From assembly GCA_964477445.1 (NCBI GenBank), contig CAYZED010000001.1, forward strand, positions 62,001 to 126,000: a stretch of 64,000 bases of DNA, written 5' to 3'. Source of the DNA: CAYZED01 sp964477445 (lineage in GTDB: Bacteria; Bacillota; Clostridia; Lutisporales; Lutisporaceae). Shown one piece after another: positions 45,367 to 53,363 of the stretch (positions within the stretch are counted from its first letter, which is position 1; the number at the start of each line of letters is the position of its first letter). The notes under the pieces are model-generated. The model did no database searches and had not been told where the DNA came from. It worked only from the letters and a program-made list of their open reading frames with translations. Position numbers and translations under genes: made by a program.

Positions 45367-45640
45367 TATATATAAAGGCGATGATACGGAGAGTATGCAG
45401 AAAACTTACCGCAAGGGATAAACTGTCTAGACTGAGAGCAGTTTTCGGAAAAGCTTTGTTGAAAGACACCGAGAAGTCGGAATTTTGAAAGTTCGATATG
45501 AATTAGTAAACCTTCCCGTTGACAGCGTTAAAGTTTTGAGTAAAGATATAGTGATTTCTATATCTTATATACAGGGTGGTACCACGAGATGATCGTCCCT
45601 GATCTTAGTTAATTAAATTCTAAGGTCAGGGACTTTTTTC
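45367..45640 (+). promoter_or_regulatory. T-box riboswitch controlling hisS-aspS
   Basis: A tRNA-sensing leader. Stem I contains the GGAGAGTA (loop E/AGTA side) and, on the other strand, GAAAGACACC, where the specifier should stand just after GAA. The best reading is GAC (Asp, 45465-45467) followed by a purine; the overlapping CAC (His, 45467-45469) is a notable alternative. The T-box AGGGTGGTACCACG is at 45573-45586, where uncharged tRNA's CCA end pairs, and a terminator follows. When the tRNA is uncharged, the antiterminator forms and hisS-aspS is expressed. Confidence 0.93.
45595..45640 (+). terminator. T-box expression-platform terminator
   Basis: GTCCCTGATCTTAG and CTAAGGTCAGGGAC pair over 14 bp (one G-T) around an 11-base loop, followed by six Ts. 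The left arm begins 8 bases after the T-box sequence, as needed for antitermination. Confidence 0.93.
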
Positions 45641-45756
45641 GTTTAGAGGTTTGCATGATCCTTCGTTAGTTTCGTGACTGCTATTCGATTGCGTATTATG
45701 TATACGCGCACTCATAGCAGTCACTCACTCCTCGGCTGATGCTAAACCTCTAAACG
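45640..45756. repeat. Long nested inverted repeat between T-box and hisS
   Basis: Outer arms CGTTTAGAGGTTT(45640-45652)/AAACCTCTAAACG, middle arms GTGACTGCTAT (45674-45684)/ATAGCAGTCAC (45714-45724), inner arms GCGTAT (45691-45696)/ATACGC (45702-45707). The 117-bp element is transcribed in the hisS leader after the T-box terminator. Its origin may be a small palindromic mobile element; it has no ORF. Confidence 0.85.
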
Positions 45757-45854
45757 AAACTTGAACTAGAGCATAATATGACTTTACTTTCGTTGCTGCT
45801 ATTATCGGCAGATTCTAGCGTATCAAACAAGAAAAAAAGATTGGAGTGATAGAT

Positions 45855-47108
45855 ATGAGTATAAAAAGACCAAAAGGCACACAGGATGTTATGCCTTCAG
45901 AAAGCTATAAATGGCATTATATTGAGAATATAATTCGTGAGATTTCTGCGCTGAATGGCTATAGAGAAATTCGGACGCCGGTTTTTGAGGATACTAACCT
46001 TTTTGAACGTGGAGTTGGAGAGACAACGGATATCGTCCAAAAAGAGATGTATACTTTTATGGACAAGGGCGAAAGAAGCATTACATTAAGACCGGAAGGC
46101 ACTGCGCCTACAGTGAGGGCATTTGTTGAACATGGAATTTTTGGTGACGCTCAGCCGACCAAAATGTATTATTTGGTTCCTTGCTATAGATATGAAAAGC
46201 CACAAGCTGGAAGACTGAGAGAGTTTCACCAGTTCGGAGTTGAGGTTTTTGGGACAAAAGATGCATCAGTTGATGCTGAAGTAATTAACGTGGCGTTATC
46301 TTTATTCGAAAAACTTGGGATTGATGATTTAGAGCTAAGAATTAATAGTGTCGGATGCCCTGAATGCCGAAAAACTTATAATGAAATGCTTATGAAATTC
46401 CTTGAACCGAAAATGGATAAAATGTGTGCACTTTGCAATGACAGACATAAAAAGAATCCGCTCAGAATACTAGATTGTAAGGAAGAGCGATGTCAGGCGC
46501 AACTAACAGATGTTCCATACATAGTGGATAATCTTTGCGATGATTGCAAAACTCACTTTGATAAACTAAAAGTATCTCTTGATGTGATGGGTTTGGAGTA
46601 TATTGTAGACAAAAAAATCGTAAGAGGACTTGATTATTACACAAAAACTGCTTTTGAGATTATATCAAAAAAGATTGGGGCGCAAGGCACAGTTTGTGGT
46701 GGCGGAAGGTATGATGGCCTTATTTCGGATATTGGCGGGCCGGAAACGCCGGGTGTCGGATTCGGACTCGGGCTTGAAAGACTTCTTCTAGTAATGGAAA
46801 ATGCAAAAAAGGAAATCCCTGAACCAAGACTTTGTGATGTTTTCATAGCAAATATGGGAGCTGAAGCTGAAACCGAAGCTATAAGATTGGTATTTAAACT
46901 CCGAAAAGCAGGAATAAAGGCCGAAAAGGACTACTTAGGCAGAAGTTTGAAGGCTCAAATGAAATACGCCAATAAGATAAATGCTGCCTACGTCGCAGTT
47001 CTAGGAGAAACAGAAATAGAGAATAAAAAAGTAAAAATTAAGAATATGTCAGATGGAACTGAAGTGGAAGTGTCGTTTGACGATTTGACAAATTTTGATT
47101 TCAAATAG
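45855..47108 (+). CDS. hisS: Histidyl-tRNA synthetase
   Basis: Class II synthetase charging tRNA-His. 417 residues. Motif 2 (YRYEKPQAGRLREFHQFGVEVFG), the histidine-binding GLDYYTKTAFE and motif 3 (GLGLERLL) are present, followed by an anticodon-binding domain (~325-415). ATG 45855 has GGAG 8 bases upstream; the GTG at 45846 overlaps that site and is rejected. It is followed by aspS after 127 bases, and both are governed by the T-box leader. Confidence 0.96.
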   Translation: MSIKRPKGTQDVMPSESYKWHYIENIIREISALNGYREIRTPVFEDTNLFERGVGETTDIVQKEMYTFMDKGERSITLRPEGTAPTVRAFVEHGIFGDAQPTKMYYLVPCYRYEKPQAGRLREFHQFGVEVFGTKDASVDAEVINVALSLFEKLGIDDLELRINSVGCPECRKTYNEMLMKFLEPKMDKMCALCNDRHKKNPLRILDCKEERCQAQLTDVPYIVDNLCDDCKTHFDKLKVSLDVMGLEYIVDKKIVRGLDYYTKTAFEIISKKIGAQGTVCGGGRYDGLISDIGGPETPGVGFGLGLERLLLVMENAKKEIPEPRLCDVFIANMGAEAETEAIRLVFKLRKAGIKAEKDYLGRSLKAQMKYANKINAAYVAVLGETEIENKKVKIKNMSDGTEVEVSFDDLTNFDFK

Positions 47109-47235
47109 TTAGGGAATTGGGAATACTTACAAAACGCGAATTCATGCTTATAGAATAAGAGACATGCTGAGGATAATCGAATATTGGGAACGAAAAAAGA
47201 AAAGATAATAAATAAGATAAATGGAGGAACAAAAA

Positions 47236-49023
47236 ATGTTTAGAACAAAAATGTGCGGAGAAGCGAGAATTGCTGATTCAGGCACAAAAATCAAACTTTC
47301 TGGATGGGTACAAAGAAGACGTGACCTTGGTGGGGTAATTTTTATTGATTTAAGAGATAAAACAGGCATCGTGCAGGTCGTTTTTAATAATGAAACAAAT
47401 CGCGAAGTATTCGAACTTTCGGAATCATTAAGAAATGAATTTGTAGTAAATATTTCAGGAGAAGTAGTTACTAGAACTGCTAATTCAGTAAATCCAAAAA
47501 TCGCAACAGGTGAAATTGAAATCCTTGCTGATTCTCTACAAATACTTAGCAAATCAGAAACACCACCGATATACATTGATGATGATTTACAAATTAATGA
47601 GTCATTAAGACTTAAATACAGATATCTAGATCTGCGAAGACCTAGTCAACAAAAATTCTTATTCACAAGACACAAAATAGCAAAGACTGTAAGAGAGTAT
47701 CTTGACGATAATGGCTTTACAGAAGTTGAAACACCTACATTGATGAAGACTTCACCTGAAGGCGCTAGAGACTACCTTGTACCAAGCCGTGTTCAGCCGG
47801 GGAATTTCTTTGCACTTCCTCAGTCGCCACAGCTATTTAAGCAGATCCTTATGGTTGCTGGATTTGATAGATATTATCAAATAGTAAAATGCTTCAGAGA
47901 TGAGGATTTAAGAGCTGACAGACAGCCTGAATTTACTCAAATAGATATTGAAATGTCATTTGTGGAAAAAGAAGATGTTATGGAAATTAACGAAAAGCTT
48001 ATTGCGACAGTTTTTAAGAAGGTTCTTAACTACGAAGTAAATAGCCCGATTCCAAGAATGACGTACAAAGATGCAATGGATAGATATGGTTCAGATAAAC
48101 CAGATGTAAGATTTGGCTTAGAACTTAAGGATATTGCTGGTGTTTTGGCTGGAACAGAGTTTAAAGTTTTTGCGGATGTTTTAGCAAAAGATGGTTTAGT
48201 TCGTGCTATAAACGGTAAGGGTCTTGGGGCAAAATTATCAAGAAAAGAAATCGATGCTTTAGGCGAATTTGTTAAGATATACAAAGCAAAAGGACTCGCA
48301 TGGATTAATGTAACTGAAGAGGATAAATTCAAATCTCCTATCGCTAAATTCCTTAAAGAAGAAGAAAAACAAGGAATTCTCGATGCGATGGAAGCTGAAG
48401 TCGGCGATATTATTTTCATAGTATCAGACGTTAAGCCAAAGGTTGTATTTGATTCATTAGGTCAGCTAAGACTCGAACTTGGTAGAAGATTTGGTCTTAT
48501 CGACGAAAATGTATACGCTATGCTTTGGGTTACTGAATTCCCGCTCCTTGACTACGATGAAGAAGAAAATAGATATATCGCTATGCACCATCCTTTCACA
48601 AGCCCTATGGACGAAGACGTTGCTCTTTTGGAATCTGAAAACCCAGCAGATAAGCTAAAAGTAAGAGCAAAGGCATATGACTTTGTTATGAATGGCTACG
48701 AACTTGGCGGTGGTAGTATCAGAATACACAGACAAGAACTTCAAGAAAAAATGTTCGGTCTTCTCGGATTCTCATCAGAAGAAGCATGGGCAAAATTCGG
48801 TTGGTTGCTTGAAGCATTCAAATATGGAACACCTCCTCACGGCGGAGTAGCTTTTGGGCTCGATAGATTGGTAATGCTAATGACTGGAACTGAAAACATT
48901 AAAGACGTTATAGCGTTCCCAAAAACTCAAACAGCGAGCTGCCTCATGACAAATGCTCCATCACCTGCAGATGCAAGACAGCTTGATGAACTAAAAATTG
49001 CTTTGGTTCCAGTAGAAAAATAA
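47236..49023 (+). CDS. aspS: Aspartyl-tRNA synthetase
   Basis: Class II synthetase of the bacterial type, 595 residues: N-terminal OB anticodon domain (GWVQRRRDLGGVIFIDLRD), catalytic domain with FALPQSPQLFKQ, motif 2 (CFRDEDLRADRQPEF), the bacterial GAD insertion (~290-420) and motif 3 (GGVAFGLDRLVML). ATG 47236 has GGAGG 8 bases upstream. The order hisS-aspS with a T-box is common in Firmicutes. Whether it is discriminating or also charges tRNA-Asn is not clear from sequence. Confidence 0.96.
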   Translation: MFRTKMCGEARIADSGTKIKLSGWVQRRRDLGGVIFIDLRDKTGIVQVVFNNETNREVFELSESLRNEFVVNISGEVVTRTANSVNPKIATGEIEILADSLQILSKSETPPIYIDDDLQINESLRLKYRYLDLRRPSQQKFLFTRHKIAKTVREYLDDNGFTEVETPTLMKTSPEGARDYLVPSRVQPGNFFALPQSPQLFKQILMVAGFDRYYQIVKCFRDEDLRADRQPEFTQIDIEMSFVEKEDVMEINEKLIATVFKKVLNYEVNSPIPRMTYKDAMDRYGSDKPDVRFGLELKDIAGVLAGTEFKVFADVLAKDGLVRAINGKGLGAKLSRKEIDALGEFVKIYKAKGLAWINVTEEDKFKSPIAKFLKEEEKQGILDAMEAEVGDIIFIVSDVKPKVVFDSLGQLRLELGRRFGLIDENVYAMLWVTEFPLLDYDEEENRYIAMHHPFTSPMDEDVALLESENPADKLKVRAKAYDFVMNGYELGGGSIRIHRQELQEKMFGLLGFSSEEAWAKFGWLLEAFKYGTPPHGGVAFGLDRLVMLMTGTENIKDVIAFPKTQTASCLMTNAPSPADARQLDELKIALVPVEK

Positions 49024-49031
49024 TAAGTTAG

Positions 49032-49072
49032 CGCACATTCGAATGAAAAAAATTGAGTGTGCGTTTTTTTTA
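49032..49072 (+). terminator. Terminator after aspS
   Basis: CGCACATTC and GAGTGTGCG pair over 9 bp (one G-T) around a 14-base loop, followed by TTTTTTTTAT. Confidence 0.85.
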
Positions 49073-49092
49073 TAATTTTTATTGCTTTTCGC

Positions 49093-49120
49093 TTGACAAG
49101 AATTCTGAACGATGTATAAT
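49093..49120 (+). promoter_or_regulatory. Sigma-A promoter of csoR-trxA
   Basis: TTGACA (49093-49098), 16-bp spacer, TATAAT (49115-49120). Confidence 0.88.
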
Positions 49121-49136
49121 AAAGATAGAAGAAGAG

Positions 49137-49153
49137 ATACCCATACGGGGTAT
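49137..49153. promoter_or_regulatory. CsoR-family operator
   Basis: ATACCC-ATACG-GGGTAT is a near-perfect palindrome of the type bound by CsoR/CstR-family repressors. It lies between the -10 box and the ribosome binding site, where a bound tetramer would block transcription of its own gene. Confidence 0.82.
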
Positions 49154-49167
49154 GAGGAGGTGTGAAG

Positions 49168-49518
49168 ATGCAAAGTGTTGATTCCGCTGAAAACATGGGA
49201 AGTGTAGATAAAAAAAATAAAGAGAATGATGAAATACAAGAAACTGAATTGAATACTGTTAATCTGGAAAATAAAGCAGATGTACTTCTAAGACTTAGAA
49301 GGATAGAAGGTCAGGTAAAAGGAATCTATCGTATGGTTGATGAAGGAAAATGCTGCAGTGAAGTTATGGTACAAGTTTCAGCTGTCAGAGCCGCAATGAA
49401 CAAGGTTGGAGGGCTGATGATGGACAATTATATTAAATCGTGCGTAAAGCAAGCTGTAGATGGGGAAAGAGATAACTTAGATGAGGTTATTGGAAATATC
49501 GTAAGGTATATTAAATAA
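49168..49518 (+). CDS. CsoR-family repressor, likely thiol/persulfide-type rather than copper-type
   Basis: A 116-residue all-helical repressor. Residues 38-112 match the DUF156/CsoR family (LRLRRIEGQVKGIYRMV; VQVSAVRAAMNKV). Copper-sensing CsoR binds Cu(I) with a Cys-His-Cys set; here the two Cys are present (Cys63 in KCCSEV, Cys92 in KSCV), but the His four residues before the second Cys is Tyr88 (DNYIKSC). Loss of this ligand is also seen, with other residues, in the persulfide sensor CstR. A non-family acidic 30-residue N-terminal tail is present. ATG 49168 follows GAGGAGG; it lies over its own operator and drives a thioredoxin gene, fitting a thiol/sulfur role. Confidence 0.88.
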   Translation: MQSVDSAENMGSVDKKNKENDEIQETELNTVNLENKADVLLRLRRIEGQVKGIYRMVDEGKCCSEVMVQVSAVRAAMNKVGGLMMDNYIKSCVKQAVDGERDNLDEVIGNIVRYIK

Positions 49519-49563
49519 AAATAACAAAACAAAATTTTTAAACAATGAAAAGAGGAAAACTAA

Positions 49564-49890
49564 ATGAACGCAAATGTAAAAGTAATAACAACATCAAATT
49601 TTGATAATGAAGTTTTGAAATCAGATATTCCAGTATTGATTGACTTCTGGGCAGCATGGTGCATGCCATGTAAGATGATTGCTCCGGTAATAGACCAGCT
49701 GGCAGACCAACATAATGGAAAGGTTTTAGTGGCTAAGGTAAACATAGATGACAGCCCTGAAATAGCAGCTAGATATGGAATAATGAGCATACCATCAATT
49801 GTATTATTCAAAGGCGGAATAAAAGTAGATCAAATGGTAGGAGCAAGACCAAAGGCTCAGTTTGATGAAATGATTAGTAAGCATATATAG
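49564..49890 (+). CDS. trxA: Thioredoxin with CMPC active site
   Basis: A 108-residue thioredoxin. The fold is standard (VLIDFWAAWCMPCKMIAPVIDQLA, cis-Pro in MSIPS, GARPKAQF). The active site is CMPC instead of the classical CGPC, which should shift redox potential and partner choice. GAGG lies 9 bases before the ATG. It is 45 bases downstream of the CsoR-family gene and shares its promoter, so its expression is probably induced when that repressor is inactivated. Confidence 0.93.
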   Translation: MNANVKVITTSNFDNEVLKSDIPVLIDFWAAWCMPCKMIAPVIDQLADQHNGKVLVAKVNIDDSPEIAARYGIMSIPSIVLFKGGIKVDQMVGARPKAQFDEMISKHI

Positions 49891-49931
49891 GGAAGTAAAA
49901 AACAAAATAAGAAGAAATTAAAATGTAGGAA

Positions 49932-49964
49932 AACAGGCGCCGTAGATGGTGACCTGTTTTTTTG
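49932..49964 (+). terminator. Terminator after trxA
   Basis: AACAGG and CCTGTT pair, extended by GCGCC/GGTGA with mismatches, followed by seven Ts. Confidence 0.75.
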
Positions 49965-50069
49965 CTGTCTAACAAGAAGTTAAATATAAAAAATGAGTTC
50001 AAATCAATCAAATATACATAGAGATTTAACGTAGAAATTTATATATGATTACAATATTGGAAATTATAG

Positions 50070-50098
50070 CTTGACGTGATTTAGAATCCAAGTTAGTA
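50070..50098 (+). promoter_or_regulatory. Possible promoter for the two hypothetical genes
   Basis: TTGACG (50070-50075), 17-bp spacer, TAGTAT (50093-50098), 47 bases before the ATG. Confidence 0.5.
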
Positions 50099-50144
50099 TT
50101 ATATTTGGAAATACAATGTGATTTGAGCAGTAAGGAAAGGAAAA

Positions 50145-50627
50145 ATGATGAAGAAAAATTTATTGATTTTAGGGGTTATTTCAGGAATATGCATATTGTC
50201 TATGTTTTATTATGCAACATATATTCAGCCCAAAGTGACATTTGACGCAGAGATAACAGATGTTTCAAAAGAAGACTATGAAAGAATTATCAATAATAAA
50301 CAAAATGAAGAAAGGTACGGAATTAAAAAATTCAAACACGTCAAAGTATCTATAAAAGTCCAAGTGCCTTTTTTGTATCTTGAAAATATTAGAATAGTAA
50401 GATCAAAGATAAGTAATCTATTAGAAGACGATAAAAACATTACCGTTTTAAGTGGCGGTGAATTTGAAGCAGGAAACAAGCTCGAATATTTTGAAAATGT
50501 TGAACTGAGCTTAGGAAAATCAAGCATTAAGGAATTAAAACAGAAGATTGGTGAACTAAAACATGATGTTATATGGGGAGACGACTCTAAACATTTAGTA
50601 TTTTATTTGAAAGACTATTTGAAATGA
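50145..50627 (+). CDS. Hypothetical membrane-anchored protein
   Basis: A 160-residue protein with an N-terminal signal anchor (LLILGVISGICILSMFYYA, ~residues 5-23) and a mostly charged, extracytoplasmic domain of alternating strands and helices. No family is recognised. AAGGAAAGG precedes two adjacent ATGs (50145, 50148). It is 31 bases before a second anchored protein, so they are probably co-expressed and may act together outside the membrane. Confidence 0.65.
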   Translation: MMKKNLLILGVISGICILSMFYYATYIQPKVTFDAEITDVSKEDYERIINNKQNEERYGIKKFKHVKVSIKVQVPFLYLENIRIVRSKISNLLEDDKNITVLSGGEFEAGNKLEYFENVELSLGKSSIKELKQKIGELKHDVIWGDDSKHLVFYLKDYLK

Positions 50628-50658
50628 AGATGAATAAAAATTGAGAGGAAGTAAACCT

Positions 50659-51309
50659 ATGAACGTATTTAAAAACAAGAGTAATATCTCATTATTAGTT
50701 ATTATCGGATTGTTAGTAGTTGTAATTATTGTACTAGGCGTTAATAATTATAGATTGGCTAAGATACAAGTTATCAAGGAAAAAACAATAGAAAATACTG
50801 ATTCAAACGTGAGTATAAAGGGTCTCTCGTTTTTAAGTACTGAAAGCCGGGAAGTAACTGAAAAATATAAGTTTGTAGAAAATCAAAATTACCTATATCT
50901 TGGTCCGTATCAAAGTTCTCCAAGAATTAACATTATCGAAGGAAACACATTAGTTAAGGTTATTGAAGAAATGTATGTTAATAATGTGCCTTGGCTCCAA
51001 GTAGAAATGCCAGTATATGATACCCCAATGGATAATATTGGTTGGATCAAAGAAAGTGCAACACAAAAATATAGTAATAGTGTTAAAAGTAAAATACTGA
51101 GGGGGATACAGTTTGGTATGAGAGAAGGGGCTAAGGTTTATGAAACTAAAACTGGGAAATTTTCTGATATCAATGATTCTAATGCAGTTATTCTGGACAG
51201 GCCAATACTTTGCATTATAATTGAGCGTATGAATGGATATGCTAAGGTAGAAACGGGCAGCGGATATGGTACTTTTTGGGTTAAGGAAAGTGATATTGTT
51301 TTTCCATAA
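50659..51309 (+). CDS. Membrane-anchored protein with two SH3-like segments
   Basis: A 216-residue protein with one N-terminal helix (NISLLVIIGLLVVVIIVLGV). The outer part has two SH3b-like units: residues ~90-135 (LVKVIEEMYVNNVPWLQVEM and GWIKES) and ~175-215 (YAKVETGSGYGTFWVKESDI). Such domains bind peptidoglycan or proteins in the wall, so a cell-wall role is plausible but not shown. ATG 50659 follows GAGAGGAAG; the TTG at 50641 is too early for that site. It is the last gene of its pair. Confidence 0.65.
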   Translation: MNVFKNKSNISLLVIIGLLVVVIIVLGVNNYRLAKIQVIKEKTIENTDSNVSIKGLSFLSTESREVTEKYKFVENQNYLYLGPYQSSPRINIIEGNTLVKVIEEMYVNNVPWLQVEMPVYDTPMDNIGWIKESATQKYSNSVKSKILRGIQFGMREGAKVYETKTGKFSDINDSNAVILDRPILCIIIERMNGYAKVETGSGYGTFWVKESDIVFP

Positions 51310-51330
51310 ATAAAAAACTGCGATTTATAA

Positions 51331-51433
51331 TAGTTTTCGATATAACGGTTAGAAAACAGAATAATCATTATAGTTTTCGATATAACGGTTAAAAACCAGA
51401 ATAATCGCTATAGATTTCGTTATAACGAAATCT
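51331..51433. repeat. 40-bp direct repeats ending in a 22-bp perfect palindrome
   Basis: Two 36-base copies (51331-51366, 51371-51406; TAGTTTTCGATATAACGGTT...) are 40 bp apart, and a third start at 51411 diverges into a perfect palindrome AGATTTCGTTA/TAACGAAATCT (51412-51433). It has no T run, so a protein-binding site or recombination target is more likely than a terminator. Confidence 0.85.
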
Positions 51434-51536
51434 AAGAAAGTATAATTTCTGTCGCATATCTTTTAAAACCTACAAATTATTCTGCTCGGAAATGAAATAT
51501 AAGGGAAATTCTAATTAATCTAAGGAGGAGTCTTAT

Positions 51537-51779
51537 ATGATTGTTAACGCTACAGAATTTAGAACAAGAACAGGTAAATACCTCGATATTGTGGAGATAG
51601 AGGAAGTTATAATAACAAGAAATGGGAAAGAAATTGCGAAACTTGTACCTATAAAAAAAGAGGACACACCTAACGCTGACTTTTTATATGGACATTTATC
51701 CGAAACTGGTAACAAAGATATAACAGTTAAAAAAATAATAGATGATAGATTAAATAAGAAACATGGAAGCATTGATTGA
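51537..51779 (+). CDS. Phd/YefM-like antitoxin
   Basis: An 80-residue antitoxin. The N-terminal MIVNATEFRTRTGKYLDIVEIEEVIITRNGKEIAKLVP is a classical Phd/YefM DNA-binding and dimerisation fold; the C-terminus is the disordered toxin-binding tail. AAGGAGG precedes the ATG. The toxin gene should follow directly, and indeed an ATG overlaps its end, but that frame stops after 14 codons (next entry). The antitoxin is thus an orphan here, likely still autoregulatory. Confidence 0.85.
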   Translation: MIVNATEFRTRTGKYLDIVEIEEVIITRNGKEIAKLVPIKKEDTPNADFLYGHLSETGNKDITVKKIIDDRLNKKHGSID

Positions 51780-51807
51780 TACTAATGTAATTTCAGAAAT
51801 TAAGTAA
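51763..51807 (+). pseudogene. Truncated VapC-type PIN toxin (14 codons)
   Basis: The frame starting ATG 51763 reads MEALIDTNVISEIK and then TAA. MxxLIDTNVI is the first strand of PIN-domain toxins, with the first catalytic Asp, and it overlaps the antitoxin stop as in intact operons. The remaining ~115 residues are absent; a terminator follows at once. This is a deletion remnant of the toxin. Confidence 0.75.
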
Positions 51808-51822
51808 AAAAGCGATTTCACC

Positions 51823-51872
51823 AAAGGACTTTCTACAACTTGATAAGTTATAAGACAGTCCTCTTTGTTTTT
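51823..51872 (+). terminator. Terminator after the truncated toxin
   Basis: AAAGGACT pairs with AGTCCTCTTT (one bulge), with an inner AACTT/AAGTT helix, followed by GTTTTT. Confidence 0.65.
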
Positions 51873-51995
51873 CCCGTATACAATATACATTTTTCTATAA
51901 AAAACTCTATACTTGAGTAATTTTTTAATATATAATAACTCTGATTAGGATTATACACCGTTATACATATTAATTTACAAATAGGAGGAAATGAA

Positions 51996-53234
51996 ATGTT
52001 ACCAATATTAAAAGAAAAAGATAAAGAAATCTATGACATTACCTTATTGGAGCTAAACAGACAAAGAACGAAGATTGAGCTTATTGCTTCCGAAAACTTC
52101 ACATCAACAGCTGTGATTGAAGCACTTGGCACAATTCATACTAATAAATATGCCGAAGGATACCCTGGGAAGAGATATTATGGCGGCTGCGAACATGTCG
52201 ACGTAGTAGAAAACATTGCTAGAGATAGACTGAAAGCACTTTTTGGTGCTGAACATGCGAATGTACAACCTCACTCGGGTTCACAGGCTAACCAATGTGC
52301 ATATTTTGCTCTCTTGACACCTGGTGATACAGTTATGGGAATGGATTTAAGCCACGGCGGTCACTTGACTCATGGATCACCTGTTAACATGTCAGGAAAG
52401 TATTTTAAATTTGTATCATATGGCGTTGAAAAAGAAACTAGCATGTTAGACTACGAAAATGTTAGAAAAATCGCTCTTGAATGCAAACCAAAAATGATAG
52501 TAGCTGGTGCTAGCGCGTATTGCAGAGCACTTGATTTCAAAAAGTTTAGAGAAATCGCTGACGAAGTTGGAGCTATTCTCATGGTTGATATGGCTCACAT
52601 CGCAGGACTTGTGGCAGCTGGCCTTCACATGAATCCAGTTCCATATGCGCATGTAGTTACGACTACTACTCATAAGACTTTAAGAGGCCCTAGAGGCGGA
52701 GCGGTTTTATGCTCAGCTGAACTTGCGCCAAAAATTGATAAAGCTCTCTTCCCTGGTATTCAGGGCGGTCCGCTTATGAACGTTATTGCAGCTAAAGCAG
52801 TTTGTTTTAAAGAAGCAGCAACTGAAGAGTTCAAAGCATATCAGAAAAAAGTTCTCGAAAATGCTACAGCACTTGCAGCAGCGCTTATGGACAAAGGCTT
52901 TAATATAGTTTCTGGTGGTACTGATAATCATTTAATGCTTATTGACTTAAGAAACAAAGGTGTAACTGGTAAAGTGGCGGAACATTTACTTGATGAAATC
53001 GGAATTACTGTTAACAAAAACACAGTTCCTTTTGAAACAGAGAGCCCATTTGTAACTTCAGGTGTTAGAATAGGTACACCGGCTGTTACTACTAGAGGAT
53101 TTGGCAAAGCTGAAATGTTAGTGATTGCTGATATCATAGCTGGAATCATAAACAATCCAGATGAAAAAGAAAAATACAGCGCTATGGTTGAAGAACTTTG
53201 CGCGAAATTCTCGCTTTATCCTGAGTATATTTAG
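51996..53234 (+). CDS. glyA: Serine hydroxymethyltransferase
   Basis: PLP enzyme interconverting serine and glycine with tetrahydrofolate; in a glycine/serine-fermenting anaerobe it links amino-acid catabolism to one-carbon units. 412 residues. The folate/substrate motif YAEGYPGKRYYGG, the PLP-binding MVDMAHIAGLVA and the Schiff-base Lys in TTTTHKTLRGPRGG are intact. AGGAGG lies 8 bases before the ATG. Monocistronic: it ends in front of a terminator-like hairpin. Confidence 0.96.
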   Translation: MLPILKEKDKEIYDITLLELNRQRTKIELIASENFTSTAVIEALGTIHTNKYAEGYPGKRYYGGCEHVDVVENIARDRLKALFGAEHANVQPHSGSQANQCAYFALLTPGDTVMGMDLSHGGHLTHGSPVNMSGKYFKFVSYGVEKETSMLDYENVRKIALECKPKMIVAGASAYCRALDFKKFREIADEVGAILMVDMAHIAGLVAAGLHMNPVPYAHVVTTTTHKTLRGPRGGAVLCSAELAPKIDKALFPGIQGGPLMNVIAAKAVCFKEAATEEFKAYQKKVLENATALAAALMDKGFNIVSGGTDNHLMLIDLRNKGVTGKVAEHLLDEIGITVNKNTVPFETESPFVTSGVRIGTPAVTTRGFGKAEMLVIADIIAGIINNPDEKEKYSAMVEELCAKFSLYPEYI

Positions 53235-53314
53235 TAAGCTAACAATAAATAAAAATATAATAAAGAAATTTTAACTTTAAATTTTACTTTTAACTTTAAA
53301 ATGAACTTTTTGAG

Positions 53315-53363
53315 TCCTTCTTCGTCTAATCTGTGAATTCAGAAAAACGAAGGAGGATTTTTT
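53315..53363 (+). promoter_or_regulatory. Terminator-like hairpin enclosing the ribosome binding site of the sigY-like operon
   Basis: TCCTTCTTCGT (53315-53325) pairs along its full 11 bp with ACGAAGGAGGA (53347-53357), one G-T included, around a 21-base loop; six Ts follow, then the ATG at 53364. The right arm contains the AGGAGG ribosome binding site. It can terminate transcription after glyA and, in transcripts that read through, hide the ribosome binding site. Confidence 0.75.

Noticed and set aside
48991..49239. Minus-strand ORFs over the aspS terminator and csoR promoter
   Set aside because: They run across a clear terminator, promoter and operator in the other direction.
51331..51433. 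CRISPR or intrinsic terminator at the 40-bp repeats
   Set aside because: Only two and a half copies with 4-base spacing, and no T run after the palindrome.
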